DNA of 64,000 nt from an uncultured Tateyamaria sp. (GTDB taxonomy: Bacteria; Pseudomonadota; Alphaproteobacteria; Rhodobacterales; Rhodobacteraceae): positions 1 to 64,000 of the forward strand of contig NZ_CANMEU010000003.1 in NCBI RefSeq assembly GCF_947497045.1. Reading direction: 5' to 3'. Of this stretch, positions 33,531 to 42,380 are shown piece after piece. Each line of letters begins with the position of its first letter. The first letter of the stretch is position 1. A program made the translations under genes and the position numbers. The notes under the pieces were generated by a model. It had not been told where the DNA came from. It searched no databases and worked only from the letters and a program-made list of their open reading frames with translations.

Positions 33531-35169
33531 ATCTTAAAGCCTCAATAAGGTAGTTTGGTGCCACTAATTCATCGTCGGATTCAAAGATGCGCATCGCGGA
33601 ATCTACCTTCCTGCCACCGGTTCCCTCACCAGAGAACCAATCGGTTAGGAAAGCCTGTCTCGCGACCAGATCGCCGTTGTCGTAGTTGCTGTACGTTTGC
33701 GATGATAAAGCCACTTTGGCATAGGCATCTAATTTGGTCTGTGAACCTGAATTGGCGTAAATGAATGCTGGTTCCAAGGAGTTTTCCTGGGCAGACTCCG
33801 GAGAGAACACCTTGATGAAACCATACTCATCGTATGGAGACTTCCAATCAATGATGTTCTTTTGCCAGTCTCCGTCGTTGTCTTTGACTACATGGACGGC
33901 ATTTCCGAGATGTTGAGCAATGTTCAAGAAATTTTTGAAGCCAATCCCGCGCACGACAATAATATCGATGCCGTCTTCTTCAGGAAGTTTGCCGACTTTT
34001 TTATGATAGATTTTCTTGAGGATGAGTTCATCCGAGGGCCCCTCAACCAAGATCACATTCTTGCTGAGCACGACTCGCAAAGTGTCGAATCCTGGTAGTC
34101 GCTTAAGTGTTTTCACGGTTTTGGGATCAATTTCATGCAAACGTTTGTAACCATCTGCCAAGAGACAAATTTTCTCGAAGCTGAGCTTGTTTAGTACATA
34201 GGAGCTGTGGGTCGTCAGAAATATCTGCTGACCCTGATGCCTGTCTTCTATGAACTTCACCAACTTCACCAAATTCATATGTGAAAGATGAATTTCAGGC
34301 TCTTCTATCATTACCACATTGGCCGCCGTTGACTTCTTCCACAGCGCCAACTTCATCTGAACTTGGTGTTGTTCACCCTTTCCAATCTGCGCAAATGGAA
34401 TGCTGTCCAAAGTAAGTTGAAGATTGTTTTCCCAACTGGTCTGAGGGGAACTCTCGATTGAGAATTCAAGGTTTTTACCAGTTATGTCATCTTGCTTATC
34501 AAGTTCGCTATTGATCTTTACGACATCAGGCTCTGCGTCAAACTTCTTTTTTAGTTGCCGGTAGTTTGTGTTCAATAGTGTCTTGTCTTCTCTCTCAAGA
34601 GCGTTTTCTAGGATGTCAGAAATGTATCGCCGTGCCCCCATTGTTGGGTGCAACGCAGTTGGATCAACAAACAGGCAAGAGATCTTCTTATTATATGGCG
34701 TTAACTTATCCCAAGAAAAAGCATACCATTCAACTCGATAGAATTCGATTGGGAGCGAGAGGATGTCCTCAGGTTTCTTCGCGTACTCAAGATAAGCTGA
34801 GGCTAAATCAGGGTCAAAAAAGATGCGAACAAAGATGCCCGGGCAGTTTAATCCCAAGGTGTTATTGTTCCCTTTGATGTCATTGTTGCCCTCAAGGTAA
34901 GCTTCAATCAAAATTTCTGGAAAAGACCCTTGGTCTTTGGGGCCAGCGAGAAAGCGGGAGACAGCGTCTGCATTGAATAGGTCAGCAGACAGACACGTGG
35001 AAAGGGGTTTTCCTCGATGTCGAAGATTCAAGCAAAGCTCAATGGCTTCCAATATTGTACTTTTACCGCTTTCGTTGTCGCCTACAAGAATGTTTATGTC
35101 CTTGTTGAAGTCGAAATACTCTTCTCGTATGCCTTTGAAATTTTTTATAAAAATTTTGTTTACATGCAT
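33523..35169 (-). CDS. OLD-family ATPase/TOPRIM nuclease, Gabija GajA-like
   Basis: 548 aa from ATG 35169; a frame to 35301 adds residues of poor quality. ABC-type ATPase with Walker A LVGDNESGKST (29-38), signature-like region IGKGEQHQVQMKLA and Walker B ANVVMIEEPEIHLS. The C-terminal TOPRIM has VILVEGPSDELIL (about 375) and VKDNDGDW (about 427). Class 2 OLD nucleases with an adjacent UvrD helicase form Gabija, an anti-phage system sensing nucleotide depletion. Confidence 0.8.
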   Translation of the reverse strand: MHVNKIFIKNFKGIREEYFDFNKDINILVGDNESGKSTILEAIELCLNLRHRGKPLSTCLSADLFNADAVSRFLAGPKDQGSFPEILIEAYLEGNNDIKGNNNTLGLNCPGIFVRIFFDPDLASAYLEYAKKPEDILSLPIEFYRVEWYAFSWDKLTPYNKKISCLFVDPTALHPTMGARRYISDILENALEREDKTLLNTNYRQLKKKFDAEPDVVKINSELDKQDDITGKNLEFSIESSPQTSWENNLQLTLDSIPFAQIGKGEQHQVQMKLALWKKSTAANVVMIEEPEIHLSHMNLVKLVKFIEDRHQGQQIFLTTHSSYVLNKLSFEKICLLADGYKRLHEIDPKTVKTLKRLPGFDTLRVVLSKNVILVEGPSDELILKKIYHKKVGKLPEEDGIDIIVVRGIGFKNFLNIAQHLGNAVHVVKDNDGDWQKNIIDWKSPYDEYGFIKVFSPESAQENSLEPAFIYANSGSQTKLDAYAKVALSSQTYSNYDNGDLVARQAFLTDWFSGEGTGGRKVDSAMRIFESDDELVAPNYLIEALRFD

Positions 35170-35516
35170 TCTTGTCGCGCGCCTTACTCTAAGTTTCTTA
35201 AGCCGGTACGTGAAAGAAGTTGACGGACCGAAAGCGTTCATTCTGAGAGCCAAAGTATGAAATTCATCGGCAACCTGCAATTGCAGGTGCTTGTAAATCA
35301 TGGTTAGCTGGGCCCGTAGTCATCTGGATAGCCCTTGTCGTTGATCTGGAACATAAATTCGGTCCGATGTCGGTAGAGCAGCGACGCGATGAACGCTCGA
35401 ATGGCCGCGTTGGACCGGCATCCTCTCTCGATGACCGGCCGTATGAAGGAGCAGACTGATAGCTTGTTGTACCAAAATGGAAGCCGCTTCATTCGCGGAA
35501 AACTGGATGGAAAGTT
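35170..35516. other. Spacer between the Gabija-like pair and the YhaO-like gene
   Basis: Divergent promoter region of 347 bp. A 62-codon minus-strand frame (35304-35492) includes RHRTEFMFQINDKGYPDDYG, which looks partly protein-like. It may be a gene remnant, but I cannot support it as a gene. No terminator or repeat seen. Confidence 0.4.
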
Positions 35517-36695
35517 ATGCGCCTTCTAGTTTCAGCTGACACTCACCTCGGATCACCCATAAGATCTGTAGCACTACGCAATCCCGACCTCGGAGATCGT
35601 TTGAAGCAGGCCAGCCGTGATACCTTTGTCGAGATCGTTGATCTGGCGATATCGGAACAGGTCGATGCGTTTGTGCTAGCGGGTGACATTTTTGACAATG
35701 GTTACCCGGATCTTAAGTCCCGCGCTTTCCTTATAACTCAGCTGGCGCGTGCCTCAGAAGCTGGGGTGCCCACGGTACTGATCCGGGGCAACCACGACGC
35801 GCTTTTGGATCACAATGCTCATGGAGATTTGGGGCCAAATATCCATCTTTTGCACAAAGGCGCTCCCACCGTCGAAATCGGTGATGCTGCGTTCCATGGC
35901 CTGTCTTTCGATACGGCGCATGTGGTAAAGAGCTTCCTACCGGACTACCCAGTTCCAGTTCCGGGAAAACGAAATATTGGTCTTATGCACACCTCGCTAG
36001 ATGGTGCCCCAGGTCATGATCCCTATGCGCCCTGCGCTAAACAGGACCTGATGGGGCACGGTTTCGATCTTTGGTGTCTGGGGCACATTCACGCGCCGTT
36101 TGAGCGAGTGGATGGATCGGTTCTGGCGGTTATGCCAGGTATCCCGCAACCGCGTCATTTTGGCGAGCGTCACGGGGGAACTGTGACCTTGGTTTCGATG
36201 GGGGATGGGGTCCCGGAATTTGAACGCCAAGCGGTTGGGCGACTTGGCTTTTCCGAATGCTCTCTGGACCTAAGCGCCTGTTCCGACCAACAAGAGGTAA
36301 TTCGAAAATTGCGCGACGGATTGGTAACCGCGCAAGTGCCAGGGCGCGATATAGCTGTGCGCCTTAGCACTACTTCGGATCGATACGGTACGGAGCTTGT
36401 TACAGAACTGGCGTCAGAAGTCCTGGACAGTATTCATGGCGTATTCCTTGACAAAGTAAAATCGGCACTGCCGGTCAGCCAAACCAGTGCCGAGACTGAT
36501 GATTTGGTTCGCTTGATGCAGGAGGAATTGACCGAAGATGGTTTTCGACAAGCTGCCCTCCAACAGCTCGAAGAACTGCGCCTAGCTATGCCGTCAGAAA
36601 TCACAGACGAGTTTGCTGAGGACAGATTGGACGCGCTTCTCGAAGAAGCGATTGCGGAAGTCTCTCTAACTCTGCATGCGGGTATCTCCCAATGA
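35517..36695 (+). CDS. YhaO/SbcD-like metallophosphoesterase nuclease
   Basis: 392 aa. Calcineurin-type motifs in order: SADTHLGSP (about 7), GDIFDNG (about 56), RGNHDALL (about 88), MHTSLDG and GHIHAPFE (about 186). The C-terminal 130 residues would contact the ATPase partner. The overlap of 4 bp with the next gene (ATGA) and pairing with an SMC-like ATPase match YhaO-YhaN (SbcDC-like) double-strand-end nucleases. On an ICE it may act against foreign DNA. Confidence 0.8.
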   Translation: MRLLVSADTHLGSPIRSVALRNPDLGDRLKQASRDTFVEIVDLAISEQVDAFVLAGDIFDNGYPDLKSRAFLITQLARASEAGVPTVLIRGNHDALLDHNAHGDLGPNIHLLHKGAPTVEIGDAAFHGLSFDTAHVVKSFLPDYPVPVPGKRNIGLMHTSLDGAPGHDPYAPCAKQDLMGHGFDLWCLGHIHAPFERVDGSVLAVMPGIPQPRHFGERHGGTVTLVSMGDGVPEFERQAVGRLGFSECSLDLSACSDQQEVIRKLRDGLVTAQVPGRDIAVRLSTTSDRYGTELVTELASEVLDSIHGVFLDKVKSALPVSQTSAETDDLVRLMQEELTEDGFRQAALQQLEELRLAMPSEITDEFAEDRLDALLEEAIAEVSLTLHAGISQ

Positions 36696-39600
36696 GATTG
36701 AACCGGTTGGACCTTATCCGTTATGGGCGCTTTAAAGATGCCGATATCTGTTTTCCAAAACCGGCCGATGGGAAGCCTGATGTAACGGTGGTTTTCGGAC
36801 AGAACGAGGCAGGCAAGTCTACCGCTTTCAATGGTTTTCTGGAATTGCTTTTCGGTTTCAAAGGCGGGGCACATCCCTACGCTTTCCGGTTCGATCGAAG
36901 TGATCTTGTAGTGGGTGCAGAGCTTGATCTGCCTGAACGTGAAGCCACAGTATTGCGTCGCAACAGTAAGAGAACCCAATCACTGCTGGACTCGAACGAA
37001 CGCCCAATCAACGAGGCGATTTTATCTGGAGCTCTGCACGGCCTTACGCGAGACAGCTATGAGGAACGGTTTTCACTTGATGAGAAAGGTCTGCGAGAGG
37101 GCGGCGAGCGGATAGCCGGAGCGCAGGGTGACCTTGGCCAACTCCTGCATGCAGGCCTCTCCGGCCTGACAGGGATGGCTCAAACTCTGGATTCCTTGGC
37201 CGAGCGAGCAGACAAATTCTACAAGAAACGTGGTCGGGGTACGGTATTGAAGACCGGCAGTGATCGCCTCAAAGAGATTGGTCGCGAATTGCGTGCTGAT
37301 CACTTGACGACTGAGCGAGAGCGCAAACTTCGCCAAGATCGTGACCGGACAGCAGTCGATTTCGAAACTGCCGATGCTGATCTTCGACAAGTTTATCAAC
37401 GACAAGCAGCGTCGAAGGCTGCGGAGTTATGGTATGATCGGACCGAGAAGATGGGGCAACTGACTGAAGCCTTGGCCGATTTTTCCGGCGGTCCCGACCT
37501 TGCCCCCGATGCGGCAGAGCGTGTCGCTGGCCTGGTCGAAAAAATCGCGGCTCAGTCGATCCGAGTCACTGAAGCGGAAGAAGAAATCGTCAAACTAGAT
37601 CAGACCATCGAAGAACACCCAATCGACAATTTGGCCCAGCCTTTGAAGGCAGAGTTGGAACGGCTTGATCAACTAACTTTTGATGGTGCACCGCTCTTGG
37701 GGCGCGCGAGCACCGCGATGGCTGACCTCGACCGTCGCCGCGAAGACTTGGACAACCTCGGACAGCAAATAGACAAAATTTTGGTTCTCCTCGAGGTGCC
37801 GGATGCGCCGCCATCCACAATCGCCTTGGAGGCAAATGATTTGGAGGACCTCGCCACCGCAGTACAGGAGTGCTTGACGGCCAATCTTTCAGCCGGTGCT
37901 GCAAAGGAGGCCGCAGAAGTCGCTCTCGCCCAACATGGCAAAGCGCCCCGTGAGCCGCAAGATTTGACGGCTCTGAGACTCGCCTTTGAAAAATGGAAAG
38001 CCGTGGCGGATATGTCCGCTTTTGAAGTTGCCCATGGCCAAGCTTCGGCGCGCCTGACTAAGGTCGCAGCTGGTCTGCCGCAGTCATGGATGGACCTTGT
38101 TGCATCAGGCCTACCTGCGCGCGAAACGCTCGACGAAGTCAGTCAGGATTGGGCGACCCTAACTGCCGATCTTGCGTCGGCCCGGAAAGACCTCGAGGCC
38201 CGCGTAGCCGAGTTGGTGGAGGCCCGGGCAGATCTATCTACGCAGGAGGCTGCACCTGACGTCGTCGACATCGTCAAGACAGAAGAGACGCGGCGTCAGC
38301 GTGATATCGAATGGCAGCAGCATCGGGGCGATCTGACGGGTGAGACGGCTAACCAGTTCGAGGCGGCGATGTACGCTGATGACAGCGCCCGAGCACATTA
38401 CCTTACGGGTGCTGAGGCTCGGCAGCGGCTGCTGGCCGCACAGGGACAGGTGCGGAGCGCTGAAGCCCGGCATGAAACTGCAAAGAACCGTAACGACGAC
38501 TTTATTGCGAGACATGACCGCTTGTCAGAAAGCTGTTCCAGATTGGCGTTGGCACTGGGGTTTGAAGCAGGCACGCCCCCTTCGGCCTTCAACGCTCGCC
38601 AACAAGCTTTGACGACGGCGGCCGAAGCCGCCGCCGATGTTTCAAATGCTGAAAAAGCGTTGAAAGACCGTCGTGTGCAACAAGCGGAGGCTTGCGATGC
38701 GTTGACTGGAGCGGCGCGTCCCCTTGGGTATGATCCCGCGCAAGGTGATCTGCCCACGCAAATTCAGAGAGCGCTCACGTTGGAAGCGAGCGATCGCGAG
38801 GCTTGGGCCAAATGGCGGGATGGCGAAAAGACCATTGCTGAGCTAGAAAAAAAGACAGAACAAACGCGCGACGATCTCGACGTCGCTTTGAATAAGCTTG
38901 AACAGTTGACTGTTGCGTTGCCGTTGCCGGATTGTTCATTTGACGGTATGCGAGCCGCTTTACCGAACCTGCGGAGCCTGCAGCAGCTTTATGGAGAGCA
39001 TAGAAAGCTCTCGGTGCGGATTGGGGCCTTGGAGCAAGCGATCGCAGCGCTGGCAGATAGCGCGGAGCGCTTGATCCGAATTTTGGGGGATCCTGAAAAC
39101 GATGCAGATGCAGGTGCAGATCCTGTCCAGATCATCGACCGCGCTCGCTCGCGTCACGCTTTGGCGGTACGGGCAGATGAAAAACGGGAAGAGGCCGCAT
39201 CGCGACGGGATGAACTTGACCGTTTCAAACATCGCGCAGAGACGGAGCTCCAGGATGCGAACGCCGGCCTAGAATCTTGTTTCGAAGGGCAAGGTGGTCA
39301 GGACTTGATGCCTCGCGATCGTGTTGCAAAGTTGGTTGAACGTGATCGTCTGCGAGCGGAAAAGGCAAATGCGGCACGTGATCGCCAAAAAGCCCGTGAA
39401 GGAGTCGATGCCGATCTTTTCACTGAGGAACTAGACCTGATGCCTGACGCAACGCGCTCGACAGAGCTGGAACAGGCTCAGCAAGACGCACAGCTCATCC
39501 GCGACAGTGCCCGCGATGCTCAGCGAGAAGCTGACCGGTTATATCGCGAAGCATTTCAGGCCGCCGACCGAAGCGATCTCGCGACTGAACAAGCGACACT

Positions 39601-40105
39601 GCTGGAAGAGCTACGGAGCGGCGCGCGTCAGGCGGCTGTGGCTAGACTCGGAGTGCTGGCGGCACGAGGGGCGCTGCGTCGCCTTGCGGCAGAGCGGCGC
39701 GGCAGCATGCTGCGCGACGTCGAAGAGGCCTTCGTCACCATGACCTCCCCGGCCTGGACCGGCGTTGATGTCTGGACACAGTCCGAAGGCGAAAAGCTCG
39801 TCGGTATTCAGCCAGATGGAAACACGGTTCCTGTGGAGCAGATGTCGACGGGCACAATGGGTCAGCTTTACTTTGCGTTGCGTCTTGCTGGATATCGCAG
39901 CTTTGCGCGTGACCCTGGCCCACTGCCGATGGTCCTGGACGATATCATGGAGACATTTGACGATGTGCGGGCACGAGCGGCCTTGCAACTCTGTGCCGAG
40001 ATCGGCGCGAACGGACAAGCAATCCTCTTCACACACCACGCGCATCTGGTCGAGTTGGCAAGAGACTGTATCGATGGGGTGGCGATCGTAAACATGCCAG
40101 ACTGA
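36692..40105 (+). CDS. YhaN/SbcC-like AAA ATPase with long coiled coils
   Basis: 1137 aa. Walker A GQNEAGKSTAF (about 35). Long Glu/Ala/Leu/Arg-rich coiled coils fill about 180-1000. The C-terminal ABC signature is MSTGTMGQLYFALRLA and Walker B LPMVLDDIMETFDD (about 1085). No CxxC zinc hook is evident at the middle, unlike Rad50/SbcC; YhaN proteins also lack it. Works with the preceding nuclease in a two-gene operon. Confidence 0.85.
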   Translation: MRLNRLDLIRYGRFKDADICFPKPADGKPDVTVVFGQNEAGKSTAFNGFLELLFGFKGGAHPYAFRFDRSDLVVGAELDLPEREATVLRRNSKRTQSLLDSNERPINEAILSGALHGLTRDSYEERFSLDEKGLREGGERIAGAQGDLGQLLHAGLSGLTGMAQTLDSLAERADKFYKKRGRGTVLKTGSDRLKEIGRELRADHLTTERERKLRQDRDRTAVDFETADADLRQVYQRQAASKAAELWYDRTEKMGQLTEALADFSGGPDLAPDAAERVAGLVEKIAAQSIRVTEAEEEIVKLDQTIEEHPIDNLAQPLKAELERLDQLTFDGAPLLGRASTAMADLDRRREDLDNLGQQIDKILVLLEVPDAPPSTIALEANDLEDLATAVQECLTANLSAGAAKEAAEVALAQHGKAPREPQDLTALRLAFEKWKAVADMSAFEVAHGQASARLTKVAAGLPQSWMDLVASGLPARETLDEVSQDWATLTADLASARKDLEARVAELVEARADLSTQEAAPDVVDIVKTEETRRQRDIEWQQHRGDLTGETANQFEAAMYADDSARAHYLTGAEARQRLLAAQGQVRSAEARHETAKNRNDDFIARHDRLSESCSRLALALGFEAGTPPSAFNARQQALTTAAEAAADVSNAEKALKDRRVQQAEACDALTGAARPLGYDPAQGDLPTQIQRALTLEASDREAWAKWRDGEKTIAELEKKTEQTRDDLDVALNKLEQLTVALPLPDCSFDGMRAALPNLRSLQQLYGEHRKLSVRIGALEQAIAALADSAERLIRILGDPENDADAGADPVQIIDRARSRHALAVRADEKREEAASRRDELDRFKHRAETELQDANAGLESCFEGQGGQDLMPRDRVAKLVERDRLRAEKANAARDRQKAREGVDADLFTEELDLMPDATRSTELEQAQQDAQLIRDSARDAQREADRLYREAFQAADRSDLATEQATLLEELRSGARQAAVARLGVLAARGALRRLAAERRGSMLRDVEEAFVTMTSPAWTGVDVWTQSEGEKLVGIQPDGNTVPVEQMSTGTMGQLYFALRLAGYRSFARDPGPLPMVLDDIMETFDDVRARAALQLCAEIGANGQAILFTHHAHLVELARDCIDGVAIVNMPD

Positions 40106-40193
40106 GCGCTTTAGTCTGCATTGATGACGAGACTGCTGCGCAAAACCCTGGAAGCTGGCTGTAGCGTTCTAAGGCCAACTTGCCCCATGACAA

Positions 40194-41192
40194 TTATTCC
40201 AACCGCTTCGCCCTTTCAGCAACTCTCTGAACCATCGAAACAGTCGCAGTGCTAGCCTGCCGCATCCCAGCCCCTGCGATCTCAGCATTAGACCTACTTC
40301 CAAACCGCGCCCTTGCTCGCGAACCTTTTGTTCCAATCAAGCCCTTTGCGAAGCCGCCGGGTCCAGGAATGCTTGGCGGTCCGGCCATCATGAAATTGCC
40401 TGAGATTGAACGGACTATCAGTGGGGTGGCGATGATCATGCCGCCTGCGAGGAACATCATCATGAAGAAGGGCACCAGCGCGCCGATGTTGCTCGCACCT
40501 GAGGGATCTCCGAGTTCGGCCATGAGCGAGCGCGACATGCCGACGACAGTGGAAAACACGCCCGCGATTACGAGGGGATAGAGCGCATAGGATACCGTGC
40601 TGGACAGCCAGCGATGGAAATAGTCCTTGCTGACATCAAACAGGGAAAGCGCGATCATGATGGGGGCGATGCCGATCATGAAGGCCAGCATGATCTTTGC
40701 GAAGATCAGGGCGAGGCCGCAGAGTGCGCCGATGACGCCCAAGAGGAATGCGCCGATCGCACCAATCAGGGCTCCGGCCATCCAATGCATGTTGTCTCCG
40801 GCGGCGTTTAGGTAGTTGCCGAATTCTTCGATAAGATCGTCGAAGGCCCCGGCAAAGTAGGACGCGCCAGCCCCGCCGCCACCAAGCCCCGCCACCATAC
40901 CGCCTGCAAGTTGGTCTAGCCCATCGATCAGGGCGCTGGCCACGGCGTTGAATTGGATCCAGTTCATCGCAAAGAGGGAGATGAGCATGAGCTTGAGAGC
41001 GAACCAGAAGGCGGTTCGCCCATCCATGGATTTGTACTGAAACACCATGTTGAGGAAGAGGCCGATCACGGCGAGCGTCGAGGCCACGGCGATGACACCG
41101 CCGAGCTGCCCGGCGACGTTGCCAAAGGTGGTTTGGGCTGCGTCGTCCAGAAAGTTGTCGGTTGTCTCAACCATCCAGGTGACGACGCCCAT
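40194..41192 (-). CDS. virB6: VirB6/TrbL inner-membrane channel protein
   Basis: 332 aa with about six hydrophobic helices (VIAVASTLAVIGLFLNMVF, FLLGVIGALCGLALIFAKI and FMMMFLAGGMIIATPLIV among them) and a Gly-rich loop GGGGAGASYFAG. VirB6-type proteins form the inner-membrane path of the substrate. It is the last gene of the virB operon and ends 88 bp from the convergent YhaN gene. Confidence 0.85.
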   Translation of the reverse strand: MGVVTWMVETTDNFLDDAAQTTFGNVAGQLGGVIAVASTLAVIGLFLNMVFQYKSMDGRTAFWFALKLMLISLFAMNWIQFNAVASALIDGLDQLAGGMVAGLGGGGAGASYFAGAFDDLIEEFGNYLNAAGDNMHWMAGALIGAIGAFLLGVIGALCGLALIFAKIMLAFMIGIAPIMIALSLFDVSKDYFHRWLSSTVSYALYPLVIAGVFSTVVGMSRSLMAELGDPSGASNIGALVPFFMMMFLAGGMIIATPLIVRSISGNFMMAGPPSIPGPGGFAKGLIGTKGSRARARFGSRSNAEIAGAGMRQASTATVSMVQRVAERAKRLE

Positions 41193-41213
41193 CGGATCCT
41201 CCTCGGTTTTGCT

Positions 41214-41390
41214 CTAGACGCTCGCGCCCGTGCGCCGCTTCAAGAAGGCCTTCAGGATGTGGTCGCCGTCAAAATCCGGCACGACGGAGACCAACTCCCA
41301 ACCATCCTGACCAAGAGCGGTCAGCTGTGCTTCGATCTTCGGTGGCTTGGTCTTGGCGGTGTTGATCAGTTCAATCTTGTATTCAAACAT
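41214..41390 (-). CDS. DUF4177-like small protein
   Basis: 58 aa from ATG 41390. MFEYKIELINTAKTK and LGQDGWELVSVVP match the DUF4177 pattern. It overlaps the end of virB11 by 8 bp and lies between virB11 and virB6, so it is co-expressed with the secretion genes. The role in transfer is unknown. Confidence 0.7.
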   Translation of the reverse strand: MFEYKIELINTAKTKPPKIEAQLTALGQDGWELVSVVPDFDGDHILKAFLKRRTGASV

Positions 41391-42378
41391 GGGCTGTTTC
41401 CTTTGAATGGGCCGGATCGCCCGGCAGGTAGAATTCGGTGATGCCGCGCGCGCCTTCATGGCGACCGGCCTGGATAATCACATCGATCGAGCGGGTGATG
41501 TAGTCGTTCATGTCCTGGTAGGTCATGGGCACGTCGGTTTTGAGGGCGGCGATGGCGAGACGCTGAACCGCCAGCTGAGGCGTCTCAGCGTGAAGCGTGG
41601 TCAGTGAGCCGCCATGGCCAGTGTTGATGGCCTCGAGAAATGTCATGGCCTCCTTGCCGCGCACTTCGCCCAGGACAATCCGGTCAGGTCGCATACGGAG
41701 GGTGGAGGTCAGTAGGACATCAGCGCTGCGCGTGGCCTCGTCGCGATCAGACATCAGCGTGACGACATTCGGCTGCGCCGGCCGCAGCTCAGCGGCTTCT
41801 TCGATGGTGATAATACGCTCGTCGTTTGGCACGAAGGAGAGGATCTTGCGTGCTGTGACGGTCTTGCCGGTGGAGGTGCCGCCGGAGACGATCATGTTGA
41901 GCTTGTGGGTGACGCAGAATTTGATCGCGGCGTCGATGTCGCCGGTGGCCACGACATCTCGCAGCTCGGCGTTGCGCTTGCGTCTTGCACCCTCGTTGCT
42001 GCGTTCTTTGCCAAAGAGATAGGACAGCTTGATTTGGTCCAATGGCAAATCTGCGAAGAACCGCAGAGAAATCGCATAGCCGCCATCCACGGCGGGGGGC
42101 TGGATGACCTGCGCTCGGATTGGGCGGTCACGGTAGGTGATACTGACCGACACGATGGGCTTGGTCCGGCTGAGCGTGGTGTTCGCGGCGGAAGCAATCT
42201 GATTGCCAAGGTCTTTGATCTCATTGGGCGAGAGCCGACGACTGAGGGACCGCATGAAGTGATCACCCTGAAACTCCGCCCACAGCGTGCCGTCGGGGTT
42301 GATGCAAAGTTCGATCAGCTTCGGATCACGCGCCTCGGGGATCTTGTCCATCGAGCTTTGCAGATAGCTGGCCGCCAT
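41383..42378 (-). CDS. virB11: VirB11 secretion ATPase
   Basis: 331 aa hexameric traffic ATPase. Walker A SGGTSTGKTVTA (about 165), Asp box IITIEEAAELRP, Walker B RPDRIVLGEVRGKEAMTFL and His box NTGHGGSLTTLHAE. It powers pilus assembly and substrate transfer with VirB4 and VirD4. Two bp after virB10. Confidence 0.95.
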   Translation of the reverse strand: MAASYLQSSMDKIPEARDPKLIELCINPDGTLWAEFQGDHFMRSLSRRLSPNEIKDLGNQIASAANTTLSRTKPIVSVSITYRDRPIRAQVIQPPAVDGGYAISLRFFADLPLDQIKLSYLFGKERSNEGARRKRNAELRDVVATGDIDAAIKFCVTHKLNMIVSGGTSTGKTVTARKILSFVPNDERIITIEEAAELRPAQPNVVTLMSDRDEATRSADVLLTSTLRMRPDRIVLGEVRGKEAMTFLEAINTGHGGSLTTLHAETPQLAVQRLAIAALKTDVPMTYQDMNDYITRSIDVIIQAGRHEGARGITEFYLPGDPAHSKETAHV

Positions 42379-42380
42379 AA

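Noticed and set aside
35304-35492. 62-codon minus-strand frame as a gene
   Set aside because: No ribosome site, no recognisable domain, and it lies in the divergent promoter region. Kept only as a possible remnant.
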